DNA of 64,000 nt from Algibacter miyuki (GTDB lineage Bacteria; Bacteroidota; Bacteroidia; Flavobacteriales; Flavobacteriaceae): positions 496,001 through 560,000 of the forward strand of contig NZ_JAUFQP010000007.1 in NCBI RefSeq assembly GCF_030409805.1. The letters run 5' to 3'. Every line of letters starts with the position of its first letter. Position 1 is the stretch's first letter. This document shows, in pieces, positions 17,601 to 25,794 of the stretch. The position numbers and the translations under genes are program-made. The notes beneath the pieces were generated by a model. It was given only the letters and a program-made list of their open reading frames with translations. It had not been told where the DNA came from and did no database searches.

Positions 17601-19499
17601 ATGAGTGATGCCTTAAAACACGAATGTGGAATAGCTGTTATTAGACTATTAAAGCCACTAGAGTTTTACAAAGAAAAATACGGTAGCGCATTTTACGGTG
17701 TAAATAAAATGTACCTAATGATGGAAAAACAGCACAACCGTGGTCAAGACGGTGCTGGACTTGCAAGCATTAAATTAGATACAAAACCCGGAGAACGTTA
17801 CATTAGTCGTGTTCGCTCAATTGCGCAACAACCTATTCAGGATATTTTTGCACAAATAAACGATCGCGTAAACAAAGAGTTTGAAGAACATCCAGAATAC
17901 ATGGACGATGTTGCTGCTCAAAAAAAGAACATCCCTTATATAGGTGAAGTTTTATTAGGACACGTACGTTACGGAACCTTCGGAAAGAATAGCGTTGAAA
18001 GTGTACACCCGTTTTTAAGACAAAACAACTGGATGCACCGCAACCTTATTATGGCCGGTAACTTTAATATGACGAATGTTAAAGAACTCTTCGGAAATTT
18101 AATTGAACTTGGGCAACACCCAAAAGAATATACCGACACCATTACTATAATGGAAAAAATCGGTCATTTTCTTGATGATGCCGTTAGTAAAATATACCGC
18201 GATTTAAAAAAGGAAGGGTACAATAAGCAAAATGCATCACCACTTATTGCAAAACGTTTAAAGGTTGGAAAAATACTAAAACGTGCCGCCAAAAACTGGG
18301 ATGGTGGTTATGCTATGGCTGGCTTAATTGGTCATGGTGATGCCTTCGTTTTACGTGATCCAGCAGGTATTAGACCAGCATATTATTATAAAGATGATGA
18401 AATTGTTGTAGTTGCTTCGGAACGCCCGGTGATTCAAACCGTCTTTAATGTTAAGTTTGAAGATGTTAAGGAACTAGAACCAGGACAAGCCATTATTACT
18501 AAAAAATCTGGTGAGGTTAGACTAAAACAAATATTACCTCCATTAGAGCGTAAATCTTGTTCTTTCGAGCGTATCTATTTCTCTAGAGGAAGTGATGCTG
18601 AAATTTATCAAGAACGAAAAATGCTTGGTAGATTATTAATGCCAAAGGTTTTAAAAGCGATTGATAACGATACAAAAAACACAGTATTCTCTTTTATTCC
18701 AAATACTGCTGAAACGTCGTTTTTCGGCATGATTGAAACTGCGGAAGATTTCATTAATCAAAAGAAAACAGATGCTATTTTAAATGGCCAACGTTCTATT
18801 TCAGCAGAAAAAGTAACCGAAATTTTATCAGAACGTGCGCGTGTTGAAAAAATAGCCATTAAAGACGTTAAACTAAGAACCTTTATTACTGAGGACAGTA
18901 GCCGAGACGATTTAGTAGCACACGTTTACGACGTAACTTACGGCGTTATTAAGCCTACAGATAACCTGGTAATTATAGACGATAGTATTGTACGAGGTAC
19001 CACTTTAAAGAAAAGTATCTTAAAAATGCTAGACCGTTTAAATCCTAAAAAGATTATCGTGGTTTCATCGGCACCACAAATTCGTTATCCAGATTGTTAT
19101 GGTATTGATATGGCCAACCTAGAGAGCCTCGTTGCTTTCCAGGCTGCTTTAGCGTTATTAAAAGACACTAACCAATACCATATTGTAGAAGAAGTTTATC
19201 ATAAATGTATCAAACAAACAGATTTAGATGATAAGCATGTTCAAAATTTTGTAAAAGAAATATACGAGCAATTTACAGACGAGCAATTATCAGACAAAAT
19301 ATCAGAATTGTTAAGTGATGAAAGTATCACTGCTGAAGTAAAAATTATCTTTCAATCTGTAGAAAATTTACATAAAGCCTGCCCAGAACATTTAGGTGAC
19401 TGGTACTTTACTGGCGATTATCCAACAGATGGTGGAAACCGTGTTGTTAACCGTGCGTTTATCAATTTTTACGAAGGTAATAATGAACGTGCATATTAA
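17601..19499 (+). CDS. purF: Amidophosphoribosyltransferase, long form
   Basis: This enzyme makes 5-phosphoribosylamine from PRPP and glutamine, the first step of purine synthesis. The N-terminal glutamine-amidotransferase nucleophile is Cys9 in HECGIAVIRL, so it is not directly exposed unless residues are removed. GHVRYGTFG and the KQHNRGQDGAGLA loop belong to the same domain. The PRPP loop is VIIDDSIVRGTTLKKSI near residue 463. At 632 residues it is well above the 470-510 of standard PurF, with insertions after residue 80 and a C-terminal extension. Bacteroidetes often carry this long form plus a normal PurF elsewhere, so it may be a paralogue with a separate role. Confidence 0.92.
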   Translation: MSDALKHECGIAVIRLLKPLEFYKEKYGSAFYGVNKMYLMMEKQHNRGQDGAGLASIKLDTKPGERYISRVRSIAQQPIQDIFAQINDRVNKEFEEHPEYMDDVAAQKKNIPYIGEVLLGHVRYGTFGKNSVESVHPFLRQNNWMHRNLIMAGNFNMTNVKELFGNLIELGQHPKEYTDTITIMEKIGHFLDDAVSKIYRDLKKEGYNKQNASPLIAKRLKVGKILKRAAKNWDGGYAMAGLIGHGDAFVLRDPAGIRPAYYYKDDEIVVVASERPVIQTVFNVKFEDVKELEPGQAIITKKSGEVRLKQILPPLERKSCSFERIYFSRGSDAEIYQERKMLGRLLMPKVLKAIDNDTKNTVFSFIPNTAETSFFGMIETAEDFINQKKTDAILNGQRSISAEKVTEILSERARVEKIAIKDVKLRTFITEDSSRDDLVAHVYDVTYGVIKPTDNLVIIDDSIVRGTTLKKSILKMLDRLNPKKIIVVSSAPQIRYPDCYGIDMANLESLVAFQAALALLKDTNQYHIVEEVYHKCIKQTDLDDKHVQNFVKEIYEQFTDEQLSDKISELLSDESITAEVKIIFQSVENLHKACPEHLGDWYFTGDYPTDGGNRVVNRAFINFYEGNNERAY

Positions 19500-19611
19500 A
19501 TTCAAAATCAACAGAATACGAGCTTTTAACTGATAAAAATGTACTTTAACCAAAAAAAATGTATTTTGTCTATTATATAATTTATTTATAACAAATACGT
19601 ATATTTTAGTG

Positions 19612-19687
19612 TCACCATAACATAAGTAGGTTAAGTTCATGGTAGATTTGGGGCAAAAAAAGGTGAACATCTGTTCACCTTTTTTTA
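19612..19687 (+). ncRNA. Putative small RNA, tandem copy 1
   Basis: A 48-nt block (19612-19659) is identical to 19815-19862. It folds as a hairpin: ACCAT (19614-19618) pairs with ATGGT (19639-19643), AAC with GTT, TAA with TTA, around the loop GTAGG, with one bulged C. It is followed by the linker AGATTTGGGGC and then a rho-independent terminator, GGTGAACA/TGTTCACC plus a T-run (19662-19687). A TAnnTTTG-like element (TATATTTT or TATTTTAG, 19600-19609) lies just upstream. No open reading frame explains the conservation. I do not recognise it as a named RNA family. Confidence 0.6.
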
Positions 19688-19804
19688 TGGAATAAACTCA
19701 ACGCTCCATCGTACAACAAAACCCACTGAAACAAGCAACAACACCGCTTAAACCAATATATGAGTAGTTTAACTGAAATATTTCAACAAGACCTTTAACA
19801 AGTA

Positions 19805-19812
19805 TATATTTG
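19805..19812 (+). promoter_or_regulatory. -7 box for putative small RNA copy 2
   Basis: TATATTTG is a full TAnnTTTG match ending 2 bp before the conserved block. TTTC at 19781-19784 with a 20-bp spacer could serve as a weak -33 box. The expected transcription start falls within the first bases of the repeat. Confidence 0.6.
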
Positions 19813-19814
19813 CC

Positions 19815-19886
19815 TCACCATAACATAAGTAGGTTAAGTTCATGGTAGATTTGGGGCAAAAAGGTGGACATCTGTCCGCCTTTTTC
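19815..19886 (+). ncRNA. Putative small RNA, tandem copy 2
   Basis: This is the second copy of the unit at 19612, offset by 203 bp. The 5' hairpin (ACCAT 19817-19821 to ATGGT 19842-19846) and the linker are unchanged. The terminator stem has changed in a paired manner: GGTGGACA/TGTCCGCC here against GGTGAACA/TGTTCACC in copy 1. One A-U pair becomes G-C, and one U-A becomes a U-G wobble. This compensatory change, the separate promoter and the T-run support an independently transcribed RNA of about 70 nt. Confidence 0.62.
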
Positions 19887-20095
19887 ATTTTATATAAATT
19901 ACTACTTTTCTTTTAAGTAACTCCCAACAATATTCCATCTTATTTTCAGCATCAAAAAACAGCCTTATTTCTTTTCTGTTTCAACTTTAAAAATCAATAT
20001 CTCATTATCTACGATTCATACTTTTATTATCATCTAATGAGTAATAACACATTGGCTATTCACCTAAAAACCAACCGTTACATTTCAGTTTAAAG

Positions 20096-20136
20096 CAAAA
20101 AAAAGTCGTCTAGAAAACAAGTTCCTAGACGACTTT
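20096..20136 (-). terminator. Rho-independent terminator of sodA
   Basis: AAAGTCGTCTAG (20102-20113) pairs with CTAGACGACTTT (20125-20136) over an 11-nt loop. The adjoining A-run becomes a U-tract on the minus strand. It lies 33 bp after the sodA stop. Confidence 0.9.
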
Positions 20137-20169
20137 ATAAGTTATATTACTTTATACTTTAAGCGCTAA

Positions 20170-20778
20170 TTATTTCGCTTCAGCATAACGTTTTTCAACT
20201 TCATTCCAGTTAATTACGCTAAAAAATGCGTTGATGTAATCTGGACGTCTGTTTTGGTAGTTTAAGTAATATGCATGTTCCCAAACATCCAATCCTAAAA
20301 TTGGAGTTCCACCGCAAGTTACACCCGGCATTAATGGGTTATCTTGGTTTGGTGTTGAACAAATTTCAACTTTCCCACCTTTATGTACACATAACCATGC
20401 CCAACCTGAACCGAAACGTGTGGCAGCAGCTTTAGCAAAAGCATCTTTAAAAGCATCTACAGAACCATAAGAAGCTTCAATAGCATCTTTTAATTCTCCA
20501 GATAAATATCCTTTTCCTTCAGGGTTCATAACACTCCAAAATAATGAGTGGTTAAAAAATCCACCTCCATTATTTCTAACAGCACCATTTTCCATGTCTA
20601 AATTAGCAAGAATATCTTCAATAGATTTTCCTTCTAATTCTGTTCCAGCAATAGCGTTATTTAAGTTATTTGTATATCCTTGGTGATGTTTACCGTGGTG
20701 TATTTCCATAGTACGTGCATCAATATGTGGTTCTAAAGCGTCGTAAGCGTATCCCAATTCTGGTAATTCAAAAGCCAT
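20170..20778 (-). CDS. sodA: Superoxide dismutase, manganese-type
   Basis: This 202-residue enzyme converts superoxide to peroxide and oxygen. The metal ligands are visible: His27 ([11 protein letters not shown]), His77 ([10 protein letters not shown]), Asp164 and His168 ([11 protein letters not shown]). The Gly-rich segment GGGFFNH and the Gln of STPNQDNPL are the residue choices usual for Mn-SOD or cambialistic members rather than Fe-SOD, but metal use needs biochemistry. No signal peptide is seen, so it is cytoplasmic. It is monocistronic, with its own -7 box and terminator. Confidence 0.97.
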   Translation of the reverse strand: MAFELPELGYAYDALEPHIDARTMEIHHGKHHQGYTNNLNNAIAGTELEGKSIEDILANLDMENGAVRNNGGGFFNHSLFWSVMNPEGKGYLSGELKDAIEASYGSVDAFKDAFAKAAATRFGSGWAWLCVHKGGKVEICSTPNQDNPLMPGVTCGGTPILGLDVWEHAYYLNYQNRRPDYINAFFSVINWNEVEKRYAEAK

Positions 20779-20816
20779 AATTTCTATTTTTTATTTAATT
20801 AATATTTAATTTAATT

Positions 20817-20824
20817 CAAATTTA
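20817..20824 (-). promoter_or_regulatory. Candidate -7 box for sodA
   Basis: On the minus strand this reads TAAATTTG, a full TAnnTTTG match, 39 bp upstream of the start codon. No convincing -33 box was seen. Confidence 0.45.
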
Positions 20825-20904
20825 CGGATAAAACGGTGTAATTAAAAATAATATATTGTTATCAAACCATTGATAGTTTTTATATTGTATCCAAATTCAA
20901 TTGT

Positions 20905-23900
20905 ATGCAAACCAACGCACCTTTCACTATTTACAATGCCTCGGCCGGTAGCGGTAAAACCTTCACCTTAGTAAAAGCGTATTTAAAAATATTATTCAGC
21001 TCAAATAAACCTTATTTATTTAAGAATATTTTGGCTATTACGTTTACAAACAAGGCAGTTGCAGAAATGAAAGGACGTATTATTGATACGTTAAAACAAT
21101 TTTCCGACGCACAGATTTTACATGAAAACAATCCCATGTTTACTGCTATTTGCGACGAATTAGAATTACGCCCAGACCAACTTCACCAAAAAGCCATTTT
21201 TCTATTAGAAAGCATTATCCATAATTATGCAGCCTTCGATATTTCCACCATTGATGGTTTTACGCATAAACTCATTAGAACTTTTGCTCACGATTTAAAA
21301 CTCCCTTTAAATTTTGAAGTAGAACTCGACCAAGACTCACTTTTAACCGAAGCTGTAGATAGCCTAATTTCTAAGGCCGGAACCGAACCTATGCTCACCA
21401 AAGTTTTGGTTGATTTTGCTATTGAAAAGGCTGACGACGATAAAAGCTGGGATGTAGCCTTCGATTTTAATAAAATTGCCAAACTGTTGGTTAACGAAAA
21501 TGATATTCCTTTTATAAATACCCTAAAAGATAAAACTTTAGAAGATTTTAAAGGTTTAAAAATTCAGTTAAAAAAAAGTATTGCTTCGGAAGAGGAAATT
21601 ATTGTTGAAAAAGCCAAACAACTTTTAGCGCAGTTTGAAACATCGGGATTAGAGTTTAAAGATTTTACGGGAGCCTATTTACCAAAACATTTTGAAAAAC
21701 TTGCTAATCAAAATTTCAATGTTGGTTTTGAAACTAAGTGGCAAGATAATATAGAAAGCGGCACATTATATCCAAAACGTGTTACCGCAGAAACAGCCGG
21801 AACCATTGATAGCTTGCAGCCACAAATATTTTTTGTTTTTAACGAAACCAAACAAGCGCTATTTAATCATAAATTTCTGAAAGCTTTTTACAGAAACATT
21901 ACACCTCTTTCTGTTTTAAACGTAATCAACACCGAGTTGACTTTACTGAAAGAAGATCAAAACAAAATGCTGATTTCAGAATTTAACAGCATTATCAGTA
22001 AAGAAATTAAAAACCAGCCTACACCATTTATTTACGAGCGTATTGGCGAAAAATTTAATCATTACTTTATTGATGAATTTCAGGATACTTCGGAAAGCCA
22101 GTGGCAAAATTTAATTCCGTTATTAGAAAACTCTGTTGCCTCAGAAAGCGGAACCACTATGCTCGTTGGCGATGCGAAACAAGCTATTTATCGTTGGCGC
22201 GGTGGTAAGGCCGAGCAATTTATCGATTTATTCAATAAAAAAACGCATCCGTTCCCAATTGAGCAACATGTTGAAAACTTGCCGTCCAACTTCCGAAGTT
22301 TTAAAGAAGTGGTAGATTTTAATAATAGCTTTTTTCAATTTCTTTCAAATCAAATTTTCAAAAAAGAAGATTATCAACACTTATATCAAAACGCGGCACA
22401 AAACGTTACAAAAAAACAGGAAGGTTATGTGGAATTATCATTTTTAGACATTGAAAAAGATGACGATAGAAATGAGAAATTCACCGAAAAAGTTTATGAA
22501 ATTATTCAGAATTGCTTAACAAACGGCTATAAACTGGAAGATATTTGTGTTTTAGTCCGCAAGAAAAAAGAAGGCGTAGCGGTGGCCAATTATTTAAGTC
22601 AGCAAAACATTCCCATTATTTCTTCGGAAACCCTTCTTATCAACAATGCACCCGAAGTCGTATTTGTTAATGATGTGCTGGGTTTACTTATGCAACCAAA
22701 AAACGACGAGCTTAAAATTTCAATTTTAACCTATTTAGCCAAACTATTTAATATTGAAGATAAGCATGCGTTTTTTATCAATCATATTAAGCTAAATATT
22801 ACGGAGTTTTTCAAAAGTTTTGAAGCGTTTCATATTTTTATTGATGCTGATCATTTGTTACAACTTCCGCTTTACGATTTAGCCGAAACTATTGTGCGAA
22901 ATTTCAATTTAGTAAAAACATCAAATGCATACGTGCAGTTTTATCTGGATTTGGTTTTAGATTTTTCTCAGAGAAAAGGTTCCGACATTACCGCTTTCAT
23001 TCAATATTTCGATAAGAAAAAGGAAAACCTAAGTATTATTTCGCCTAAAGGTCAAGATGCAGTTCAAATTATGACCATTCATAAATCGAAAGGGCTTGAG
23101 TTCCCCGTGGTTATTTTCCCTTATGCCGATTTAGATATTTACCGCGAAGTGGAACCTAAAGAATGGATGGCAATTGATAAAGAGCATTTTCATGGGTTTT
23201 CGCATACGCTTCTGAATTTCAATAAAGACTTTGAATTTTTCGGCGAGCAAGGCAAAACCATTTTTGAAAACCACAAAGCCGAACAAGAACTAGATAACAT
23301 CAACCTATTATATGTGGCGCTTACTAGACCTGTTGAACAACTTTATTTAATTTCTAAAAACGATAGCCAATTAAAGGAAGATGCTAAACTTAAAAAGTAT
23401 TCGGGCTTGCTTATTAATTATTTACAGCACCATAACAAATGGCAAGATGACACCTTAACTTATAGTTTTGGAAACATAAAAAAAACATCTAAAACAACAG
23501 AAAGCGCCCAAGACACCAACATTCAGCACGAATTTATTTCAACTTCAAAAGAACATCATAACATTAAAGTGGTTACAAACTCTGGTTTTTTATGGGATAC
23601 GAATCAAGAAGAAGCAATTGAAAAAGGTAATTTAATCCATAATATTATGGCGCACATTAACACAAAGGACGATGTAGACGCTGTGATTGACGATTATATT
23701 TCATCTTCAAGAATAAATACAGATCAAGCGATAGCATTAAAAGTTTTAATTTTTGAGATTATTAATCATCCAAAACTTAAAACTTACTTCACCGAAGATA
23801 ACACCATCTATAATGAGCGAGATATTATAACAAAACAAGGCGTTATTTTAAGGCCAGATCGCGTTGTTGTAACACCAGAAAATGATGCTGTAATTATAGA

Positions 23901-24045
23901 TTACAAAACCGGATCTGAAGACAAAAAACATGCCCAACAATTACAAACTTATCAAGATGTTTTAAGCGAAATGGAAATTATTGTTAAAAAGAAAATACTA
24001 ATTTATATTAACGATAAAATAGAAATAAAAGAACTTGTGGCTTAA
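20905..24045 (+). CDS. AddA/RecB-like UvrD-family helicase-nuclease
   Basis: This 1046-residue protein has all the SF1A helicase motifs: Walker A ASAGSGKTFTLV at residues 9-20, the Q-like TNKAVAEMKGR, the DEFQDTSESQWQ Walker B box, VGDAKQAIYRWRGG, NFRS, MTIHKSKGLEFPVVIFP and LYVALTRP. The last 150 residues hold a PD-(D/E)XK nuclease with RPDRVVV, IDYKTGS and LQTYQDVL. With the AddB-like protein at 25795 it probably forms the double-strand-break resection complex that feeds RecA. An unrelated OmpA gene separates the two, which is unusual for this pair. The start ATG is at 20905. Confidence 0.9.
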   Translation: MQTNAPFTIYNASAGSGKTFTLVKAYLKILFSSNKPYLFKNILAITFTNKAVAEMKGRIIDTLKQFSDAQILHENNPMFTAICDELELRPDQLHQKAIFLLESIIHNYAAFDISTIDGFTHKLIRTFAHDLKLPLNFEVELDQDSLLTEAVDSLISKAGTEPMLTKVLVDFAIEKADDDKSWDVAFDFNKIAKLLVNENDIPFINTLKDKTLEDFKGLKIQLKKSIASEEEIIVEKAKQLLAQFETSGLEFKDFTGAYLPKHFEKLANQNFNVGFETKWQDNIESGTLYPKRVTAETAGTIDSLQPQIFFVFNETKQALFNHKFLKAFYRNITPLSVLNVINTELTLLKEDQNKMLISEFNSIISKEIKNQPTPFIYERIGEKFNHYFIDEFQDTSESQWQNLIPLLENSVASESGTTMLVGDAKQAIYRWRGGKAEQFIDLFNKKTHPFPIEQHVENLPSNFRSFKEVVDFNNSFFQFLSNQIFKKEDYQHLYQNAAQNVTKKQEGYVELSFLDIEKDDDRNEKFTEKVYEIIQNCLTNGYKLEDICVLVRKKKEGVAVANYLSQQNIPIISSETLLINNAPEVVFVNDVLGLLMQPKNDELKISILTYLAKLFNIEDKHAFFINHIKLNITEFFKSFEAFHIFIDADHLLQLPLYDLAETIVRNFNLVKTSNAYVQFYLDLVLDFSQRKGSDITAFIQYFDKKKENLSIISPKGQDAVQIMTIHKSKGLEFPVVIFPYADLDIYREVEPKEWMAIDKEHFHGFSHTLLNFNKDFEFFGEQGKTIFENHKAEQELDNINLLYVALTRPVEQLYLISKNDSQLKEDAKLKKYSGLLINYLQHHNKWQDDTLTYSFGNIKKTSKTTESAQDTNIQHEFISTSKEHHNIKVVTNSGFLWDTNQEEAIEKGNLIHNIMAHINTKDDVDAVIDDYISSSRINTDQAIALKVLIFEIINHPKLKTYFTEDNTIYNERDIITKQGVILRPDRVVVTPENDAVIIDYKTGSEDKKHAQQLQTYQDVLSEMEIIVKKKILIYINDKIEIKELVA

Positions 24046-24273
24046 ATGGAAACCGAAACGTAATTCCTTAAAAAAGAAACACTAAAGTCTTTTAATCCGA
24101 TATTTTTAGAAACCCCCGAAATTTTAACATTTCAAGACAAAATCATCAAAAAAAAGCACTTAAACAATAGAACCACAGACTTTATTAACAATTATTAACA
24201 GGTAAAAAATCAACAAAAAACGCTTATAGTATCGATAAAAGGCAGGCTATACGGTTTTTTTTATATAATTATC

Positions 24274-24304
24274 TTTGTTAATAACATATAACAACTTACT
24301 TTTG
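24274..24304 (+). promoter_or_regulatory. Bacteroidetes-type promoter of the OmpA-family gene
   Basis: TTTG (24274-24277) and TACTTTTG (24297-24304) are separated by exactly 19 bp, a full match to TTTG-N19-TAnnTTTG. The OmpA start is 35 bp downstream of the -7 box. The strong match fits high expression of a major envelope protein. Confidence 0.75.
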
Positions 24305-24339
24305 TCGTTAATTAACACTTAAAATTAAAAATTTTGAAT

Positions 24340-25716
24340 ATGAAAAATCTTAGCAGATTATTGTTCGCTATGTTGCTTGTACTTGGTTATAGCAACGCTA
24401 ATGCGCAAGACAAGAACAACCCTTGGCAAATAACTATTGGTGTAAATGCCGTTGATGCTTATCCTTCTGGAGATGGCGGATTATTTAGTGATTCTTTTGC
24501 AGATGAACTTGCAAATGCTTCTGATCACTGGAACATCTTACCATCATTATCAACTATCTCTGTATCTAAATACTTAAGCGATGGTTTCTCTTTTGGAATA
24601 ACGGGTTCTTTAAATAAAATTGAAAAATGGGGTGACATCAGTGTAAACCCTGATACTACTAACAACGTTGACGACTGGTCATACTACGGTGTTGATGGTA
24701 CAATTAAATACAACATTTTAGAAGGTACTACTATTGATCCTTTCGTAGGTATCGGTGGTGGATACACTTGGGTAGATGAAATTGGTGCTGGTACTTTAAA
24801 CGGTACTTTAGGTTTAAACGTTTGGTTTAACGATAACATCGGTTTAACTGTTCAAACATCTTACAAACATGCTTTTGAAGATTACTTACAATCTCACTTC
24901 CAACATTCTGCAGGAATCGCTATCAAATTTGGTGGAACTGATACTGACGGTGATGGTGTTTTCGATAAAGATGACGCTTGTCCAGATGTTGCTGGTTTAG
25001 AAGCTTTCAACGGATGTCCTGATACTGACGGTGATGGTATTGAAGACAGCAAAGATTCTTGTCCAAACGAAGCTGGATCTGCTGAATTTAACGGTTGTCC
25101 TGATACTGACGGTGACGGTGTTGCTGATAAAGATGATAACTGCCCAACTGTTGCAGGTTTAAAATCTTTAGGTGGATGTCCTGATGCTGACGGTGACGGT
25201 GTTACTGATGCTGATGATAAATGTCCTAACGTTGCAGGTCCTGCTGCTAACAAAGGTTGTCCTTACCCTGATACTGATGGTGACGGTGTTTTAGACAAAG
25301 ATGATAAATGTCCTAAAGTAAAAGGAACTGTTGCTAATGGTGGATGTCCTGAAGTTACTGCTGAAGTTCAAAAACAATTAAATGAGTATGCTAAAACAAT
25401 CTTATTTGATACTGGTAAATCTTCTATCAAAGCACAATCTGCTGCTGTATTAGGTGATATCATCAATATCTTAAAAGAATACCCAACTTCTAAATTTACT
25501 GTAGAAGGTCATACTGATAGTGTTGGTAGCGAAACTTTAAACCAAAGATTATCTGATTCTAGAGCTAATTCTGTAAAAGAATACTTAGTAGAAAATGGTA
25601 TCAATGCATTTAGATTATCTGCACTTGGTTACGGTGAAGCTAAACCAATCGACTCTAACAAAACTAGAGCTGGTAGAGCAAACAACAGACGTGTTGAAAT
25701 TAACTTAGCTAAGTAA
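24340..25716 (+). CDS. OmpA-family protein with thrombospondin type-3 repeats
   Basis: This 458-residue envelope protein anchors the outer membrane to peptidoglycan. The ATG at 24340 is used; an in-frame TTG two codons earlier is less likely. A signal peptide ends at NANAQ. An N-terminal beta-barrel of about 180 residues is followed by five to six calcium-binding type-3 repeats of the form DTDGDGVxDxxDxCP (residues about 200-335). A C-terminal OmpA domain carries [21 protein letters not shown] and the [12 protein letters not shown] peptidoglycan-binding helix. Strong TnAT-rich codon use and an excellent promoter suggest an abundant protein. It sits between the two Add-like genes but has its own promoter and terminator. 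Confidence 0.95.
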   Translation: MKNLSRLLFAMLLVLGYSNANAQDKNNPWQITIGVNAVDAYPSGDGGLFSDSFADELANASDHWNILPSLSTISVSKYLSDGFSFGITGSLNKIEKWGDISVNPDTTNNVDDWSYYGVDGTIKYNILEGTTIDPFVGIGGGYTWVDEIGAGTLNGTLGLNVWFNDNIGLTVQTSYKHAFEDYLQSHFQHSAGIAIKFGGTDTDGDGVFDKDDACPDVAGLEAFNGCPDTDGDGIEDSKDSCPNEAGSAEFNGCPDTDGDGVADKDDNCPTVAGLKSLGGCPDADGDGVTDADDKCPNVAGPAANKGCPYPDTDGDGVLDKDDKCPKVKGTVANGGCPEVTAEVQKQLNEYAKTILFDTGKSSIKAQSAAVLGDIINILKEYPTSKFTVEGHTDSVGSETLNQRLSDSRANSVKEYLVENGINAFRLSALGYGEAKPIDSNKTRAGRANNRRVEINLAK

Positions 25717-25751
25717 TTAGGTATAGTTAACTTTAAATAAAATAAGTTTAC

Positions 25752-25783
25752 AAAAAACGCTTCGGATATCCGAAGCGTTTTTT
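25752..25783. terminator. Rho-independent terminator after the OmpA gene
   Basis: A perfect 32-bp palindrome with arms AAAAAACGCTTCGGAT and its reverse complement ends in a T-run. It starts 35 bp after the OmpA stop and ends 11 bp before the AddB-like start, so the latter must be transcribed by read-through or from a promoter hidden in this region. Confidence 0.92.
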
Positions 25784-25794
25784 ATTTTTATAAA

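Noticed and set aside
19392..19670. Minus-strand ORF running from the end of purF into putative small RNA copy 1
   Set aside because: It crosses the terminator and the conserved RNA block, has low-complexity composition and is not preserved opposite copy 2.
24894..25253. Minus-strand ORF with repeated Ser/Pro segments
   Set aside because: It is the antisense reading of the calcium-binding type-3 repeats of the OmpA-family protein.
24954..25350. CRISPR-like regular DNA repeats
   Set aside because: The periodicity is due to codons of DTDGDG-type protein repeats; there are no constant repeats with unique spacers anywhere in the window.
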